Under the pieces are notes generated by a model. That model was not told where the DNA came from. It searched no databases and saw only the letters and a list, made by a program, of their open reading frames with translations. Shown piece after piece: positions 8,258 through 15,803 of a stretch of 64,000 nt of DNA (the first letter of the stretch is position 1; every line of letters starts with the position of its first letter). Location: assembly GCF_927798215.1 (NCBI RefSeq), contig NZ_CAKMMW010000032.1, positions 1 to 64,000 of the forward strand. Reading direction: 5' to 3'. The position numbers and the translations under genes were made by a program. The DNA is from Paenibacillus_E allorhizoplanae (GTDB lineage Bacteria; Bacillota; Bacilli; Paenibacillales; NBRC-103111).

Positions 8258-8302
8258 GGGGCCAAGCTAAACATAGAAAAGGAAAAGGCCCCTTAAGGGG
8301 CC
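8256..8302 (+). terminator. Three-arm AAGGGGCC structure at the 3' end of rsmI
   Basis: AAGGGGCC (8256-8263), GGCCCCTT (8287-8294) and AAGGGGCC (8295-8302). The middle arm can pair with either outer arm, giving two mutually exclusive hairpins. There is no clean T tract, so it may be a Rho-independent terminator of reduced strength or a 3' stabilising structure. Confidence 0.5.
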
Positions 8303-8381
8303 GATTCATCTACCATATATAGGATCATAATATTGTTGAGTCACTTCTAGATGTCAGTCTTCTATCTTCTAAGGTCTATAC

Positions 8382-8427
8382 AAAAAAAGATCTCTAACCC
8401 GTGGCCGAAGCCAACAAAGTTAGAGAT
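8382..8427 (-). terminator. Intrinsic terminator of abrB (minus strand)
   Basis: ATCTCTAAC (8390-8398) pairs with GTTAGAGAT (8419-8427), with an inner TGGC-CGAA-GCCA hairpin. On the minus strand the stem is followed by a run of T (A tract 8382-8388). It lies about 70 bases after the abrB stop. Confidence 0.85.
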
Positions 8428-8496
8428 GAAAGGAGATATGAAAAAGGTTAGAATTACCAATAGGATAAGTGCTACTTCTATTATATACTACTTTTC

Positions 8497-8751
8497 TTAT
8501 TTTGTCACAGGTGTTGGCATTTCTGATAAACAAATATGACAAACAATTTTTCCTTTGAAGTACGATACATTCTCCGCATTGCCACAGAAGATACAAGCTG
8601 GCTCATATTTCTTCAGCATGATGCGCTCACCGTCTACATATATTTCCAAAGCGTCTTTCTCGCCAATACCCAATGTGCGGCGCAGCTCGATAGGAATAAC
8701 AACGCGTCCTAGTTCGTCCACTTTTCTAACGATTCCTGTAGATTTCATCAT
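8497..8751 (-). CDS. abrB: Transition state regulator AbrB
   Basis: AbrB family DNA-binding protein, 84 residues. Residues 1-50 (MMKSTGIVRKVDELGRVVIPIELRRTL..) form the swapped-hairpin DNA-binding domain and are almost identical to B. subtilis AbrB, a global repressor of post-exponential genes. The C-terminal part differs from the B. subtilis protein: it has two CxxC pairs (CIFC and CHIC) that look like a small zinc ribbon in place of the usual multimerisation tail. The start is ATG 8751 (or 8748) behind AAAGGGG. A sigma-A promoter with a Spo0A box lies upstream. Confidence 0.93.
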   Translation of the reverse strand: MMKSTGIVRKVDELGRVVIPIELRRTLGIGEKDALEIYVDGERIMLKKYEPACIFCGNAENVSYFKGKIVCHICLSEMPTPVTK

Positions 8752-8802
8752 ATATATAAAACCCCTTTCGATTTTATCAATTTTTTATCAATATCGTCAT
8801 GT

Positions 8803-8852
8803 TTCGACATTTGCTTATGACTTATGATACCAACGATTCCCAAAATAGTCAA
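8803..8852 (-). promoter_or_regulatory. Sigma-A promoter of abrB with a Spo0A box
   Basis: On the minus strand, TTGACT (8852-8847), a 17-base spacer and TATCAT (8829-8824). A perfect Spo0A box, TGTCGAA on the minus strand (8809-8803), begins about 15 bases after the -10, just past the predicted start site. That is the arrangement by which Spo0A~P represses abrB in B. subtilis. Confidence 0.78.
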
Positions 8853-9037
8853 CCATATTTTCACTGAAAACGAGTAGTTTCATGTCTATTTTGATTTATT
8901 ATGTAAAGCGGTAAAAAACGATGATGGCGCTATCTATAAGGGGTTGTAAGGATTATATTACGAACTTTTCAAGGGCCTATTTCATAAGAAATACTGGAAA
9001 ATCAGCGATTAAGTACTGAATAAATTGGAATTTGATA

Positions 9038-9085
9038 TTCGACATTAATCGACATGACAAAAGGTTTCATGTCGAAAATGTCGAA
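9038..9085. promoter_or_regulatory. Cluster of Spo0A boxes before the HD hydrolase gene
   Basis: Three exact TGTCGAA boxes (9038-9044 minus strand, 9070-9076 and 9079-9085 plus strand) and a one-mismatch box (ATCGACA, 9048-9054). They are arranged as a large inverted repeat: TTCGACAT..TCGACATGA facing TCATGTCGA..ATGTCGAA around a CAAAAGGTT loop. It lies 35-82 bases before the chosen start codon of the HD gene and 287 bases or more from abrB. Confidence 0.7.
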
Positions 9086-9119
9086 AGTATTTAACTATAT
9101 CAAGGGAGGTTCAAGCTGT

Positions 9120-10397
9120 ATGAATGAAGAGAAGGTGTTTAAAGATCCCGTTCACAAATACATTTATGTGCAAGACGATACGATTTGGGATTTGATTAAT
9201 ACCCGTGAGTTTCAACGGTTGCGCCGTATTCGTCAATTAGGTACGTCCTATTTAACTTTTCATGGTGCTGAGCATAGCCGCTTCTCCCACTCGCTTGGTG
9301 TCTATGAAATTACGCGAAAAATTATTTCGCAATTCGAGCGCAATCACTATGAGGATTGGCCGAAGGAAGAGCGTCTGCTATGTTTATGCGCCGCATTGCT
9401 GCATGATTTGGGACATGGTCCTTTTTCACACTCGATTGAGAAAGCTTTTGGTACAAAGCACGAGGACTGGTCCTGCCGCATCGTGTTAGGGGATACTGAG
9501 GTGAACGAAGTACTGAGTCGTGTCTCACCTGATTTTCCGAAGAAGGTGGCAGGTGTCATTTGTAAATCCTATAATGAAGAGATTGTCGTCAGCTTGGTTT
9601 CCAGTCAATTGGATGCGGACCGTATGGATTATTTGCTGCGCGATGCTTACTTTACCGGTGTGAACTATGGCACATTCGATCTGGAGCGCATTCTACGTGT
9701 GATTAGGCCTTACAAAGGGCATATTGTTGTCAAAGAGAGCGGTATGCATGCTGTTGAGGATTATCTAATGTCTCGCTATCAAATGTACTGGCAGGTTTAT
9801 TTTCATCCCGTTACGAGAAGTGCAGAAATTCTTTTGCATAAAGTATTTGCACGAGCTAAACATTTGTATGAGGAAGGCTATACGTTCGGATTTATGGTCG
9901 AGCCGATTCTTCATCTCATTCAGAATCAAATCTCCTTAGAAGACTATTTGCTGCTGGATGAGTCTGTCATGCAAACGATGCTGACCTTCTGGATTCAAGA
10001 AAAGGATGATATGCTGAGGGATATGTGCAAGCGCTTCTTGGATCGTAAATTGTACAAGTACAGTACCTTCGATGGTGAGCAGGGGGAGCTTATTCAGCGT
10101 ATGGAAAAAGTGATGAGAGAAGTTGGTTTCGATCCGACGTACTATATGGAAATCGACTTCCCTTCGAATCAATCCTATGACGTGTACAGAGCTGGTGAAA
10201 ACGATGATAATTTGCCGATTTTCTTGCTGGATCACAAGGAGACGTTAACTGAAATTACGCATCGGTCCGAAATTGTACAATCGATTAGTGGCTTCCAGAT
10301 GGGTAAGCATCATGTATACTATCCTGAGGAGTTTCTTGAGCGGTTGAATGCTGAAGAGTATCCGGATGTTTGGGAGATGTTGGGGGAGCAAGAATAA
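9120..10397 (+). CDS. HD-domain phosphohydrolase (YwfO-like)
   Basis: A 425-residue HD-superfamily hydrolase resembling B. subtilis YwfO and dNTPase/SAMHD1-type proteins. EFQRLRRIRQLG, then HSRFSHSLGVYE and the metal-binding LLHDLGHGPFSHS are clear, followed by SSQLDADRMDYLLRDAYFTGVNYG. The likely reaction is hydrolysis of a (deoxy)nucleotide; the substrate is not readable. ATG 9120 is preceded by GGGAGGT; the frame extends to 9054, but that part contains Spo0A boxes and lacks an SD. In B. subtilis the place between abrB and tatD is held by metS; ywfO is elsewhere. Confidence 0.88.
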   Translation: MNEEKVFKDPVHKYIYVQDDTIWDLINTREFQRLRRIRQLGTSYLTFHGAEHSRFSHSLGVYEITRKIISQFERNHYEDWPKEERLLCLCAALLHDLGHGPFSHSIEKAFGTKHEDWSCRIVLGDTEVNEVLSRVSPDFPKKVAGVICKSYNEEIVVSLVSSQLDADRMDYLLRDAYFTGVNYGTFDLERILRVIRPYKGHIVVKESGMHAVEDYLMSRYQMYWQVYFHPVTRSAEILLHKVFARAKHLYEEGYTFGFMVEPILHLIQNQISLEDYLLLDESVMQTMLTFWIQEKDDMLRDMCKRFLDRKLYKYSTFDGEQGELIQRMEKVMREVGFDPTYYMEIDFPSNQSYDVYRAGENDDNLPIFLLDHKETLTEITHRSEIVQSISGFQMGKHHVYYPEEFLERLNAEEYPDVWEMLGEQE

Positions 10398-10467
10398 GCA
10401 GGTATAAGTAGCTATAAGCAAAATGATGGAACATCATTCATATTCAGTTACATAAGGGAGAACAGTC

Positions 10468-11235
10468 ATGCTAACGGATTCACATACACATTTAAATGCT
10501 GAGCAATTCAAAGATGATCAAGATGCAGTCATTCAGCGGGCGTTAGAGGCCGGGGTTACAAGAATTGTGAATGTCGGCTTTAATCGAGAAACGATTCCTA
10601 GCTCAATCGAGCTAGCTGAGAAATATGATTTTATTTATTCGACGATTGGCTGGCATCCTGTAGATGCGATAGATATGATGCCTGGCGATTTGGAATGGAT
10701 TGAGTCCTTATGTCAGCATGAGAAGGTGGTCGCGATCGGGGAGATTGGTCTGGATTATTACTGGGACAAGTCGCCCAGGGATGTTCAGCAACGAGTCTTC
10801 CGGGAGCAAATTCGGCTTGCGCGGAAGTTGGGGATGCCAATAGTGATTCATAATCGGGATGCACATCAAGACATTCTAACGATTCTCAAAGAAGAGAAGG
10901 CGGCGGAGGTCGGAGGTATCATGCATTGTTTCTCAGGCAGTTGGGAGACGGCGAAGCAGTGTCTGGATATGAATTTCCATATTTCCTTTGGAGGCCCTGT
11001 TACGTTCAAAAATGCAGTGCAGCCGAAAGAGGTGCTGGCGCAGGTTCCGCTTGATCGATTATTGATCGAAACGGATGCGCCATACTTAACGCCACATCCT
11101 TTCCGCGGTAAGCGCAACGAAACCGGTTATGTTCGCTTGGTGGCCGAGACTGCCGCGGAAATTCGAGGGATGACGTTGGAAGAGATAGCTGAAATTACAA
11201 CCAACAATGCGATTCGGTTACTCGGCCTCAAGTAA
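10468..11235 (+). CDS. tatD: TatD family metal-dependent deoxyribonuclease
   Basis: A 255-residue TIM-barrel hydrolase (TatD/YabD). Metal ligands are visible: DSHTHL at the N terminus, the Glu in GEIGLDYYWDKSP, His in VIHNRDAH, His in IMHCFSG, and Asp in LIETDAPYLTPHPFRGKRNE. TatD proteins are 3'-5' exonucleases and DNases linked to DNA repair and turnover. It starts at ATG 10468 behind AAGGGAGA. Its last 18 bases overlap the end of the convergent ecsB, so the two transcripts are antisense to each other at their 3' ends. Confidence 0.93.
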   Translation: MLTDSHTHLNAEQFKDDQDAVIQRALEAGVTRIVNVGFNRETIPSSIELAEKYDFIYSTIGWHPVDAIDMMPGDLEWIESLCQHEKVVAIGEIGLDYYWDKSPRDVQQRVFREQIRLARKLGMPIVIHNRDAHQDILTILKEEKAAEVGGIMHCFSGSWETAKQCLDMNFHISFGGPVTFKNAVQPKEVLAQVPLDRLLIETDAPYLTPHPFRGKRNETGYVRLVAETAAEIRGMTLEEIAEITTNNAIRLLGLK

Positions 11236-12468
11236 GGCGTTTTTCTTGAACTTCCGGCGTAAAACAACGCCGCATGCGAAAGAAATAAAGGCAAGACTGA
11301 GTAAAGGGACTACGATATACAGGATGGGGGTTCCCATCATAAATGGAATCGTTAGGATAACAAGCTCTAGCAAAAGGGTTAGCCAGATGATAAAGGCTAG
11401 GGAACCTGCTCTTGCTTGAGGCTCCAATGGGTACATATGGAGCCAAAATGTATATCGATGTGCACGTTCCAATGAAGTAAGCTGAACCATCGAGATCACA
11501 AGTGCGATGAGTAGGATGACGCTTCGTGCAGTCGTAGAGTCTGCAACGACTAGGGCTAAGATGCCGATCACAATCAGACGGAGTACAATGGCGAACATCT
11601 CGGTGCGCAGCAATGTCTTCATATATAAGTAGAGAAACGCCGAATCCTGTCGAAATGGAATCGTTCGGGTAATCCCGCTGATCCAACCTCGGCGGGCTAT
11701 TCGCGTTGGTAATTGAGGTACATCCACGAACCAGTTAAAGAAGGCGTAGAGTCTCGCTTGCTGTTGTTTCTCTTTGGCAATCAGATAGTCCCATCCGATC
11801 ACATATTTACCCGCGTATCGGAATGCAATCAGCCAGACGAATACAAGAAGTATTGCGGCAATGCTTGCCCATAAACTGCTATAGTGAAATTGGACCGTAA
11901 TTAAGGCGAGGGATGCTATCCAGCGGTAACAAACAGATACGAATCGAGTTCGTTCAGCGGCAAATCTTCCTTCCTGCCAACTCGCTAATAGGTTCGCTAC
12001 TTTTAATAGAAGTAATAGAGCGAAAATGAGAAGAAATGGCTGCGCTTCGGTACCTAGACAGTGCTTATATAGGGGGGTTACTGCGACCCAACCGAGAAAT
12101 AACCAAGCACCCTGAAGTGATAAGCTATACAAGAAGCTGCTTCGAAAATAGACGCCCATTTCGTGTTCAATCCGTAATAGAAACATCCGATCGGCACTGC
12201 GAGTCAGTGTTCGAATGGAGCTTGAAACGACGAGTGGAACGAGCACGAGCAGCACGATCCATAGGTACGGATAATCTGTCGGAAGACGCTGTAATGTTTT
12301 TGCATAATAATAGGAAGAAACGATGACAAGAAACAACAAAAAGCCGATAAAGTTACTGCGTGCGGCATACTGCCAATATCCCATGGATTCCTTCCAATAA
12401 TGTTGAAAACGCTGCTTCCATAATGCATGTGTGTTAAATGCAGGTGTACTATCCGTTATGTAACTCAT
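11218..12468 (-). CDS. ecsB: ABC transporter permease EcsB
   Basis: Membrane partner of EcsA, 416 residues (408 in B. subtilis). Many hydrophobic segments follow a polar N-terminal stretch with WKQRFQHYWKESMGYWQYA, typical of EcsB. Ecs supports secretion, competence and regulated intramembrane proteolysis (RasP function) in B. subtilis; the cargo is unknown. I chose ATG 12468: it overlaps the ecsA stop by ATGA and has AAGGAG seven bases upstream. The open frame upstream to 12603 lies inside ecsA. The 3' end overlaps tatD convergently. The third gene ecsC is not present here. Confidence 0.88.
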   Translation of the reverse strand: MSYITDSTPAFNTHALWKQRFQHYWKESMGYWQYAARSNFIGFLLFLVIVSSYYYAKTLQRLPTDYPYLWIVLLVLVPLVVSSSIRTLTRSADRMFLLRIEHEMGVYFRSSFLYSLSLQGAWLFLGWVAVTPLYKHCLGTEAQPFLLIFALLLLLKVANLLASWQEGRFAAERTRFVSVCYRWIASLALITVQFHYSSLWASIAAILLVFVWLIAFRYAGKYVIGWDYLIAKEKQQQARLYAFFNWFVDVPQLPTRIARRGWISGITRTIPFRQDSAFLYLYMKTLLRTEMFAIVLRLIVIGILALVVADSTTARSVILLIALVISMVQLTSLERAHRYTFWLHMYPLEPQARAGSLAFIIWLTLLLELVILTIPFMMGTPILYIVVPLLSLAFISFACGVVLRRKFKKNALLEAE

Positions 12469-13208
12469 GCCATGTCTCCTTGAACGAGCTTGTAGAAGAT
12501 GTCGTCTAATGACGCCTGAGGCAGCGCTGTCTGGGCGCGTAATTCGACTAAATCTCCCTGAGCCACCATGTGACCTTTGTGGAGAACGACATAAGCATCG
12601 CAATATTTTTCAATTGTAGACAAAATGTGTGAGGAAATGAGAAAGGATGCACCTTTCTTCTTCATTTGAACCATGAGATCAAGCAAGGAACGAATCGCTA
12701 AAGGATCGAGTCCGAGAAAGGGTTCATCGATGATATATAAAGAGGGTTCGATTAGGAAGGCATTCATGATCATGACCTTCTGCTTCATCCCTTTAGATAA
12801 ATGACTTGCGAAGCTATTGAGCTTGTCTTTCATTTGAAACTGCTCTAATAAAGATCGAGAACGGGTTTCATAATCCGCTTTAGAAATACCGTAAGCCATC
12901 GCTGTTAGCTCGAGGTGTTCACGAATCGTAAGCTCTTCGTATAACTCCGGACTTTCAGGTACATATGCGTATGTCGTTCGGTAAGGCAATGGATTTTCGG
13001 CTAATGTTAAATCGTTAATGCGAATGGACCCTTTTTGCGGTTGAAGCAGCCCGAGAATATTTTTGATGGTGGTACTTTTCCCTGCACCATTGAGTCCGAT
13101 TAGCCCCATCATTTCACCTTGACGGATCGAGAAGGTAAGGTCATGAAGAACAGGTTTGTTGGGTAAATAACCACCGAATAAAGCGTTTACTTGCAAGATG
13201 GGACCCAT
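12465..13208 (-). CDS. ecsA: ABC transporter ATP-binding protein EcsA
   Basis: A 247-residue ABC ATPase, the same length as B. subtilis EcsA. Walker A GLNGAGKST is at residues 38-46, the signature is HLSKGMKQK, and Walker B is YIIDEPFLGLD. YVPESPELYEELTIREHLELTAMAYG closely matches EcsA. ATG 13208 has GGGAGG eight bases upstream; the frame extends 14 codons further without SD support. Coupled to ecsB by a 4-base overlap. In B. subtilis ecsABC lies elsewhere, so this pair has been placed here by rearrangement or in a shared ancestor of this lineage. Confidence 0.93.
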   Translation of the reverse strand: MGPILQVNALFGGYLPNKPVLHDLTFSIRQGEMMGLIGLNGAGKSTTIKNILGLLQPQKGSIRINDLTLAENPLPYRTTYAYVPESPELYEELTIREHLELTAMAYGISKADYETRSRSLLEQFQMKDKLNSFASHLSKGMKQKVMIMNAFLIEPSLYIIDEPFLGLDPLAIRSLLDLMVQMKKKGASFLISSHILSTIEKYCDAYVVLHKGHMVAQGDLVELRAQTALPQASLDDIFYKLVQGDMA

Positions 13209-13429
13209 CTCAATTGCCTCCCTAAATAGCAAATTTTTGGTATTTTTCAATCAAATACTTCCAGAATCATTATAAACAAATTTGCATTTATAGCCTAGTT
13301 TTGACCATTATACACTAAAAAATCGCGTATACGTACGTTAAAGTTAGATACGTGTAGATATAAGTGGGTTATATATGAAAAATAAACGAAATTTAAGCGA
13401 TTTAGCCCTTTTTAACGGGTGTTAATCCC

Positions 13430-13458
13430 TTTACAGGTTGAGATTAACAGCGTAATAT
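13430..13458 (+). promoter_or_regulatory. Sigma-A promoter for the yabE leader
   Basis: TTTACA (13430-13435), 17-base spacer, TAATAT (13453-13458). It lies about 40 bases before the riboswitch core, as expected for a leader promoter. Confidence 0.6.
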
Positions 13459-13494
13459 ACTTTTCATAATAACTTAATATCCAATTTGCCAATT

Positions 13495-13682
13495 TTCCAT
13501 TCGCTGAGTTCCAAATGTGGGAACGGGGGAACCACTGCAAGCTTAATGAGCATTCCAATGCGGTTAAGTAAGCAGACAGTAATAGGGGTGAATCATAGAC
13601 GTCAAACAAGCAGTTTGCGTCTACGTAGGGCGACTCTCACGTCCGAATCCGTCAGCTAACCTCGTAAGCGTAAGAGAGGTAA
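13495..13682 (+). ncRNA. Cyclic di-AMP riboswitch (ydaO/yuaA element)
   Basis: The conserved blocks of the ydaO-yuaA class are present in order: CGCTGAGTT, GGGGGAACCACTG, AGGGGTGAATC, the TAGGGCGACTCTCACGTCC strand, GAATCCGTCAGCTAACCTCG and GTAAGCG..AGAGAGGT. This class binds c-di-AMP and usually turns expression off through a downstream terminator. It is followed by a strong terminator and then yabE, a wall-acting protein, one of the gene types this class often controls. DarA, a protein c-di-AMP sensor, is encoded about 10 kb upstream. Confidence 0.93.
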
Positions 13683-13724
13683 CGATTGTCGTGCGTGCTA
13701 TTTGTATTTCATTATGCAAACTAA

Positions 13725-13760
13725 GCCAGCGAGAAGAGTCCTCTTCTTGCTGGCTTTTTG
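13725..13760 (+). terminator. Riboswitch expression-platform terminator
   Basis: GCCAGCGAGAAGAG / CTCTTCTTGCTGGC gives a stem of up to 14 bp, then TTTTTG. It stands 43 bases after the riboswitch core and about 205 bases before yabE. The remaining 13761-13965 leader holds no gene that I can see. Confidence 0.85.
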
Positions 13761-13965
13761 TCCTCATTTAGGGTTATACACAGATCATAAGACATAAAAC
13801 AACCCGGAATTCATAGGATGATGAATAGGTAAAAGGGGGGGACGACCAGATTCAGCGGAATAACTTGCTGATGATGGCGAGCGTTAAGTTAAACTAAAAA
13901 CCTTAGTCGCGTCAAATTAATCATGCTGTAACCTGGCGGCGAGGCTTTGAAGGAGGACCGAAGAA

Positions 13966-15105
13966 GTGGGCAGTATCTCAATTAGCGAGACCCATGTAAA
14001 ACGATCATCCAGCATGTCCTTCGCATTGCGATGGAAGCATGAAAACTTGCGTTTGATTTTAAGCCTAGCTATAATCTCAATCGCAATGACTTTCATGTTT
14101 TTGGTGTTGTTGTACGGAACGGCTACCAAGAGCGTATCCGTGGTTGTTAATGGACAAGAAACTATTGTGCACACGAAGCAATGGGTCCTGCAACGCCTAC
14201 TGGATGAACAAGCCATAACGATTGGTGAGCACGATGAAATTTCAGCTTCACTCACGACCAAGCTCAAGGGTGGAGACAAAATTGTTATCGAGCATGCCTC
14301 ACCGATTCAATTGACTGCTGATGGAAAGACCACCACTGTTTACACAACTGCAAGAACGGTAGAAAGTGCATTGCAACGTTTACATATTGCACTTGGGGAG
14401 AACGATCGTATTTCTCCCGAACCGACGTCCGCTCTTACCACTGGCGATGAAATCAAGATCGTCCGTGTGAAAAAAGAGACGGAGGAAGTCTCTGAACCGA
14501 TCGCATTCGAGACAGAGAAAAAGAATGACGCATCTTTACTCAAAGGGAAAGAGCAAGTGGTCCAAGAAGGTAAAGAAGGCGTATTGGTCAAGAAGAAAGA
14601 AAAGACTTTCGAAGACGGTGTTTTAGTCGCGGAAGCAGTTGTGGGTGAAGAAGTACAAACAGAAAGTGTTAAGAAAGTAGTGTCCGTAGGCACGAAAAAT
14701 CCTGTGGTTGTTCTCTCCGCCTCTTCACCGAGTGTGGATGAGGTTTCCAAGAATGGTGTGACCTTCGGTTACAAGCAAATTCTCAAAAACGTGAAGCTTA
14801 CTGCTTATTCAGCGGACGCTGCGTCGACAGGCAAAACCGAGGGCTCGTCTGGGTATGGTAAAACCTACACAGGTACTACCGTGACTGAAGGGCGTACAAT
14901 TGCCGTCGATCCGAAAGTTATTCCGCTTGGTTGGTGGGTGTACATTGAAGGGATTGGTTTCCGTCGTGCTGAGGATATTGGCAGCGGCGTGAAAGGCCAA
15001 ATGATCGATGTATATTATGAAGATCACGGATATGCAAATAAATTCGGCACGAAGCAAGGGTACACTGTGTATGTGGTTGGCCCTACAAAACCGTCCCAAA
15101 ACTAA
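13966..15105 (+). CDS. yabE: YabE-like wall protein: DUF348, G5 and 3D domains
   Basis: A 379-residue exported protein related to B. subtilis YabE and Rpf-type resuscitation factors. A membrane segment lies near residues 28-50. Two DUF348 units follow (about 57-105 and 108-163), then a G5 domain (about 167-245), and a C-terminal 3D domain (about 287-375) with the conserved Asp residues in VDPKVIPLG, AEDIG and MIDVYY. There is no lysozyme-like Rpf domain; the 3D domain resembles lytic transglycosylase MltA cores, so peptidoglycan cleavage is likely. GTG 13966 follows AGGAGG. Expression is probably lowered by c-di-AMP through the upstream riboswitch. Confidence 0.9.
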   Translation: MGSISISETHVKRSSSMSFALRWKHENLRLILSLAIISIAMTFMFLVLLYGTATKSVSVVVNGQETIVHTKQWVLQRLLDEQAITIGEHDEISASLTTKLKGGDKIVIEHASPIQLTADGKTTTVYTTARTVESALQRLHIALGENDRISPEPTSALTTGDEIKIVRVKKETEEVSEPIAFETEKKNDASLLKGKEQVVQEGKEGVLVKKKEKTFEDGVLVAEAVVGEEVQTESVKKVVSVGTKNPVVVLSASSPSVDEVSKNGVTFGYKQILKNVKLTAYSADAASTGKTEGSSGYGKTYTGTTVTEGRTIAVDPKVIPLGWWVYIEGIGFRRAEDIGSGVKGQMIDVYYEDHGYANKFGTKQGYTVYVVGPTKPSQN

Positions 15106-15169
15106 CGTGTAAACGGTAGTTTCGACGGGAACACTACAATATACACGTAGCTTGGCATCTGCCTGCGCG

Positions 15170-15197
15170 AAAGAAGAGGAGACCCCTCTTCTTTTTC
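15170..15197 (+). terminator. Intrinsic terminator after yabE
   Basis: AAAGAAGAGG - AGAC - CCCTCTTCTTT followed by TTTCTG; it separates yabE from rnmV. Confidence 0.85.
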
Positions 15198-15222
15198 TGC
15201 GTACTGGGGAAGGAAAACGGTG

Positions 15223-15759
15223 ATGATAAAAGAAATGATCGTTGTGGAAGGTAAGGACGATACAGCTGCGATCAAGCGGGCTGTGCAGGCGGATACAATT
15301 GAAACAGGCGGCTCCGCCATCGGACAAGCCGTACTCAAGCGAATTGCACTGGCTCAGCAGCGCAGAGGCGTCATTATATTCACGGATCCGGATCACGCAG
15401 GGGAACGGATTCGCAAAATTGTAGCAGCCAAAGTTCCTGGCTGCAAGCATGCTTTCATTACGCAGGAGCAAGCGGCGTATAAAGGTGACATCGGTGTCGA
15501 GAACGCGACGCCGGAGACGATCCGTCAGGCGCTTCAGAGCCTGCGGACAGAGTATAATGCAGCGGTCTCGCAGCTGACGATGGAGGATCTGATCGCGGCC
15601 GGTCTCATCGTGCATCCGGATGCCGCAGCTCGCCGTTTGGCCGTGGGCAATGCGCTGGGCATTGGTTATTGCAATGGCAAGCAATTTTATAAGCGCTGCG
15701 CAATGTTTCAGATTTCACGAGAGGAATTTGAGGCTGCGCTTGAATATTTGAATCAGTAG
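15223..15759 (+). CDS. rnmV: Ribonuclease M5
   Basis: RNase M5 (178 residues), which makes the final cuts that mature 5S rRNA in low-GC Gram-positives. The Toprim domain is at the N terminus: VVEGKDDTAAIKRA holds the catalytic Glu, and TDPDHAGERIRK holds the DxD metal site. DTIETGGSAI and PGCKHAFI are family blocks. I use ATG 15223; GTG 15220 just before it is equally open. It precedes ksgA, as in B. subtilis, so two rRNA-maturation genes are adjacent. Confidence 0.95.
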   Translation: MIKEMIVVEGKDDTAAIKRAVQADTIETGGSAIGQAVLKRIALAQQRRGVIIFTDPDHAGERIRKIVAAKVPGCKHAFITQEQAAYKGDIGVENATPETIRQALQSLRTEYNAAVSQLTMEDLIAAGLIVHPDAAARRLAVGNALGIGYCNGKQFYKRCAMFQISREEFEAALEYLNQ

Positions 15760-15803
15760 AATCCCTAGAGTCACTAGAACCCTATAGATACGAGGTCTAT
15801 ACT

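Noticed and set aside
7653..8309. 218-codon minus-strand frame (and smaller ones) inside rsmI
   Set aside because: Shadow of GC-rich codons in rsmI. Composition is Arg/Pro/Ala-rich and it has no supported start.
8351..8539. Plus-strand 62-codon frame between rsmI and abrB
   Set aside because: It runs through the abrB terminator and into the antisense of abrB. No SD and no similarity.
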